From Actinidia chinensis (lineage: Eukaryota > Streptophyta > Magnoliopsida > Ericales > Actinidiaceae), in the NCBI GenBank assembly GCA_009663005.1, contig CM018889.1, positions 966,957 to 976,956 on the forward strand: DNA of 10,000 bases. Reading direction: 5' to 3'. A program made the position numbers and the translations under genes. The notes below the pieces were generated by a model that saw nothing but the letters and a program-made list of their open reading frames with translations, was not told where the DNA came from and did not search any database. Positions 7,103 through 10,000 of this stretch are shown here, one piece after another (positions within the stretch are counted from its first letter, which is position 1; each line of letters begins with the position of its first letter).

Positions 7103-7578
7103 GTTAAGGTATGGAATAATGGAGCGGATTAAGCTTTGAGGGATTTTAGGGTTTTTGGTTTACGTGTTGGAGGTTTAGAGTTTAGGTGTTTGGGTTACGA
7201 CGATTTAAAGATTTCAGGTATAGGATTATGGGGCCGTTTTTTAAATGTAAGTTCTCAAGGGTAATAATTACTTGCTTTAAAGTGGACCCTGGCTGGCCAG
7301 TTGAGGCATTAACGAGGTTCTCTTTTGTAGGTTTTGGACTCACGGTATCCTGTCATCTTCTCCATTCGCCTTAATCTGCGTAAGCGTCGGGTCGTTTTTT
7401 TAGTCCCTAAATACAATGGTTGCCTATGTCATCCTTTACTACTGGTCCTTATTTTGTATTTGCCTACAAGGACTTTCCTGTATTCATTTTTTTGGTTTTG
7501 GTTTTGTGCCATGATGGACTTATTGAATATGATGCCTTGGCTTAGTAAAAACAACTACAAAGATCTCCAACCCTAAGG
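7103..7578. repeat. Beta module 1
   Basis: The head GTTAAGGTATGG is followed by a G/T-rich stretch with TTTTAGGGTTTTTGG and GGTTTAGAGTTTAGG, recalling degenerate plant telomere repeats. The core follows at 7321. Next come GGACTCACGGTATCC and GTCATC, then TCCCTAAAT, ACAATGGTTGCCTATGTCAT and a TTTGGTTTTGG-rich end. It aligns along its length with 8429-8896. Confidence 0.8.
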
Positions 7579-8088
7579 CTTAAGGCAATGAAATACTGAC
7601 ATTAGATTTTTATATTTATATTGTCGAGTGTCTTAACTAAATTAAGAATCGGAGTGAGCCCGAATCGTTATCGAGTCGTGGCACTTACCGGGTCATCTTT
7701 TGTAGGTCTCAGCCTCATTCATTGGGATTTAGCCATATCTCCACCGCGGCTTCGATCCTCTTATACGTAGGTATGATTATGACACTTTTAGTTACGTTGC
7801 CTGTATTAATATAAGGGGGGAATATATCTTTTGCACGTGATGGTTTGTGCAGGACTAAAATGGATTTTAAGCCATATTCTCCACCGGGCTTCGATCATCT
7901 TATAAGTAGGTATATTATTGACCACTTTTATTACGTTGCTGTAATTTCATTAAGGAACTATTCTTTTTGCACTTGATTGTGTGGACTAAATGGATTGATG
8001 ACCACCAGACTTAATTGGATGGACCACATCGAGAATAAGATGTTTCAGCTAAAATTTCCTATGTAAAGTTTGACACCCGTAAGTAACT
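7579..8088. repeat. Gamma module 1 with internal duplication
   Basis: Head CTTAAGGCAATG, TATTTATATTGTCGAG, TCTTAACTAAATTAAG, the GC patch and the core at 7697 come first. AGCCATAT-CTCCACCGCGGCTTCGATC follows. The part 7731-7869 is repeated at 7870-8008, which explains why this module is longer than gamma 2. It ends GGACCACATCGAGAATAAGATGTTT and TAACTG just before the next head. Confidence 0.8.
7731..8008. repeat. 139-bp tandem duplication inside gamma module 1
   Basis: Copies 7731-7869 and 7870-8008 share AGCCATAT-CTCCACCG, GGCTTCGATC-TCTTATA-GTAGGTAT, GACCACTTTTA-TTACGTTGC, TTTTGCAC-TGAT and GGACTAAA-TGGATT. Gamma module 2 and the fused module carry this part only once, so the duplication arose within this module. 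Confidence 0.85.
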
Positions 8089-8428
8089 GTTAAGGTATGT
8101 AATAATTCCTTGTTATTCAATATTTATATTCTTAAGAGCCATGGCTAAGTTGAGCATCGAGTTGCCTTGGCAGGCCTGTGGCCGAGGCACTGACAGATCT
8201 TTTTTATAGGTCTGAGACTACTCACGGCGATCTCACATTCTCTAACGGCCTTGGATGATAAAATAGGAAGATATTTTTTACCGGTAAAGTAAATTGCGCC
8301 CAGTGTACATGGACTATAATGTTGACGAATGGCAGGTTTGCACATGATTGGCTTGGACTAACCACCGGCTCGATTGGATGGCCCACCCGATTTCAATGCT
8401 CCTAGCGTAAAAGATCTTGCCTCCAAGA
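8089..8428. repeat. Alpha module 2
   Basis: This is the first alpha module with its full left part: head GTTAAGGTATGT, CAATATTTATATTCTT, GGCTAAGTTGAGCATCGAG, and GGCC-TGT-GGCC at 8173-8183. The core follows at 8199, then GAGACTACTCACGG and TTTGCACATGATTGGCTTGG. AAAGATCTTGCCTCCAAG leads into the next head. Confidence 0.85.
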
Positions 8429-8896
8429 GTTAAGGTATGGGTAATGTAAGGGCATTAAGGGCTTTAAGGTTTGCTTTATGGTTGGAGTTTAGAGTTAAGG
8501 TTTTCGTTAGAGATTAGGAGTTCAGAGTCTATGATTATAGGGGTTTAAGGTATGTTCTCGCGGCGCGATAACTAAATGGCTTTAAAGTAGCCCTGGTGGC
8601 CACTGGAGACATAACAGGGGTTCTCTTTTTTAGGTTCCGGACTAACGGTATCCAGTCATCTCGTCATTGGCCTTAATCATCGTATAGGTCAGTTAAGATT
8701 TATTTCGTCCCTAAATTACAATTGTTGCCTATGTCATTATTTGACTACTTGTTTTTACTTTGGTTTTGGTCTATGGGCTTTGCCTTGATTCATTATTTGC
8801 TTTGGTTTTGATTTCGTTGCCATGATTGATTACGATGGAACTGCCTGAATAGAGGCCTTGGCATTGTAAAGCCCCTATAAATATCCCACCCCAAGG
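8429..8896. repeat. Beta module 2
   Basis: It aligns with beta 1: GTTAAGGTATGG, a G/T-rich section with GGAGTTTAGAGTTAAGG, and CTTTAAAGTAGCCCTGG. The core is at 8622. GGACTAACGGTATCC and GTCATC come next, then TCCCTAAATTACAAT, GTTGCCTATGTCATT and a TTTGGTTTTG-rich end. The telomere-like character is weaker here than in beta 1. Confidence 0.8.
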
Positions 8897-9274
8897 CTTA
8901 AGGTATAACTATTGTATTAGATGTTTATATTTATTTTGTTGAGGGTCTTAACTAAATTAAGGCATCGGAGAGGCCCTGACTTGTCATCGGCCATGGCACT
9001 TACCGAGTCCTCTTTTGTAGATCCGACTCATTTCATGTGGAAATTTAGCCATATTTCACCGCTGCGTTCTATCAAAGTAGTATTATTGACCACTTTTAGT
9101 TATGTGGCTAGGTCTTTTGATAAAAGAAAACTATTTTTTGCAATGTATTGGTTTTGTGCAAGACTAAATGTTGATTGCATCACCAGGATTAATTGGATGG
9201 ACCACATCGAGAATAAGATGTTTTGGCCCCAAGTAAAACTATCCTATGCCAAAGCTTGACACCACATAGTAACT
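8897..9274. repeat. Gamma module 2
   Basis: Head CTTAAGGTATAAC, TTTATATTTATTTTGTTGAG, TCTTAACTAAATTAAG, and the GC patch GGCCATGGCACTTACCGAG precede the core at 9011. ACTATTTTTTGCA and GGACCACATCGAGAATAAGATG follow. It has a single copy of the part that is duplicated in gamma 1. A 112-codon frame (8921-9259) crosses it but is not open in gamma 1. Confidence 0.8.
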
Positions 9275-9818
9275 GTTAAGGTAGGAATAATTCATTGTTA
9301 CTCAATATTTTATTCTTTAGGGCGTAGCTAAGTGAACATCTAAGTGCATTGACAGGCCGCCGGCCGGGGCACAGACCGGTCTTTTTTATCGTTGAGAATT
9401 ACGGTCAAATCTACATCTTCTTCATAGGGCTTGCGTGATCAAATAAGTATCTTTTTCTACCGTATCAAGCAATATTGCGTCTGTGTGCATGACTACTAAT
9501 TAATTTACTTAATATTGCAACTTACGAGGTTTTGACATGATTAGCTGGACTAACCAACGGACTAGATTGGATGGAACCACCCGAATTGGATGGATGTCGT
9601 GTCGCCCTCGCTGGGCTTCGACATCTTATAAGTAGGTAAAAATTATTGAGCACTTTTATTTGCCTTTGACCTGTATTTTCATTAAGAAAACTATTCTTTG
9701 GCACCTGATTGGTTTTGTGACCAGACTAAATGGATTGACCACAGGACTTAAATGGATCGACTACATCCGAGAATAAGATGTTTTGTCCCTATGTAAAGCT
9801 AAACACTTGTAAGTAACT
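9275..9818. repeat. Fused alpha-gamma module
   Basis: Positions 9275-9609 follow the alpha pattern: head, GGCC-GCC-GGCC at 9355-9365, core at 9381, and GACATGATTAGCTGGACTAACC. At about 9610 the sequence switches to the second half of gamma (GGGCTTCGACATCTTATAAGTAGGTA onward) and ends with TAACTGTTAAAGGTAGG. The beta module and the first half of gamma are missing, so this higher-order unit is only about 545 bp. Confidence 0.85.
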
Positions 9819-10000
9819 GTTAAAGGTAGGAATACTCATTGTTGATTCAATATTTATATTCTTGAGGGCTGTAGCTAAGTTGCGCATTGGAGTGCCTTGG
9901 CTGGCCACCGGCCGGGCACTGACAGTCTTTTTTATTATGTTTGAGACTTACTCACGGTCGATCTCACATCTTCTCCATAGGCCTTGGATAATCAAATGAG
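9819..10000. repeat. Alpha module 4, cut by the window edge
   Basis: Head, CAATATTTATATTCTT, GGAGTGCCTTGGCTGG, GGCC-ACC-GGCC at 9903-9913, core at 9927, and GAGACTTACTCACGGTCG with CATCTTCTCCATAGG are present. The array evidently continues past position 10000. Confidence 0.85.

Larger units (their letters stand above)
6821..10000. repeat. Long tandem array with three-module higher-order structure
   Basis: A T-rich core ending in TAG (TCTTTTGTAGGT or CTTTTTTATAGGT and variants) recurs eight times, at about 6841, 7321, 7697, 8199, 8622, 9011, 9381 and 9927. Around it each module has, in order:
- a head, GTTAAGGTA or CTTAAGG (7103, 7579, 8089, 8429, 8897, 9275, 9819);
- a TATTTATATT-like stretch in the alpha and gamma types;
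- a GGCC-bearing GC patch with GGCACTGAC or similar;
- the T-rich core, then GAGACTCAC and CATCTTCTCCAT-like sequence;
- in gamma, CTTATAAGTAGGTAT and ATTAAG-AACTATTC;
- TTTGCACATGATTGG, GGACTAA and GATTGGATGGACCAC in alpha and gamma.
Three distinguishable module types repeat in fixed order, giving offsets of about 1358, 1301, 1314 and 1182 bp. The right edge lies inside the array. No conserved long frame runs through it. The family is not one I recognise. Confidence 0.88.

Noticed and set aside
8921..9259. 112-codon plus-strand frame in gamma module 2
   Set aside because: Gamma module 1 does not keep the frame, so selection for a protein is unlikely.
6821..10000. CRISPR or LTR retrotransposon
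   Set aside because: Repeat units are hundreds of bases and similar throughout, with no short repeat-spacer pattern, primer-binding site or polymerase motif.

Overview
This looks like nuclear DNA from a flowering plant. The sequence is AT-rich, with no long open reading frame on either strand (none above about 112 codons). It has compound GT/GA microsatellites, a plant-type TATA box, an AAACCCTAG leader motif, intron-like T-rich stretches and long tandem repeats. I see no bacterial operon, ribosome-binding sites, CRISPR array, rRNA, tRNA or recognisable transposon protein. I cannot name the species or any known gene.

Layout. Positions 1-930 are AT-rich intergenic DNA. Positions 931-1668 hold three tandem copies (about 312, 266 and 160 bp) of a GC-rich leader-like unit, each opening with a (GT)n(GA)n tract. 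G-quadruplex-type tracts follow at 1548-1573 and 1696-1744. Positions 2040-2280 contain the best promoter candidate, TATAAATA at 2212, with an 8-bp inverted repeat upstream. Positions 2280-2970 look like intron or other non-coding DNA. Positions 3250-3960 are GC-richer and gene-like. They have a CT-rich leader on the + strand, but the strand and reading frame cannot be settled from sequence alone. A possible minus-strand first exon lies at 3561-3665.

From about 4150 to 5950 there is a diverged tandem duplication of a roughly 0.93-kb unit. Its first copy carries an extra 151-bp internal duplication, and two strong hairpins lie near the unit junction. Positions 5950-6525 show nothing I can name. 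Positions 6526-6757 hold a diverged two-copy repeat of 145-bp period, with a perfect 16-bp palindrome between the copies.

From about 6821 to the right edge the window is one tandem array that continues beyond it. Its basic module is about 340-545 bp, and three module types (called alpha, beta, gamma here) alternate to give a higher-order period of about 1.18-1.36 kb. One higher-order unit is shortened by fusion of an alpha module to the second half of a gamma module. A gamma module elsewhere has a 139-bp internal duplication. Both are marks of unequal exchange.

No set of genes working together is visible. The window is best read as a repeat-dense plant intergenic or pericentromere-like region next to one or two poorly resolved transcription units. 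Copies differ by many small indels as well as substitutions, so some broken frames could reflect either old divergence or unpolished sequence.
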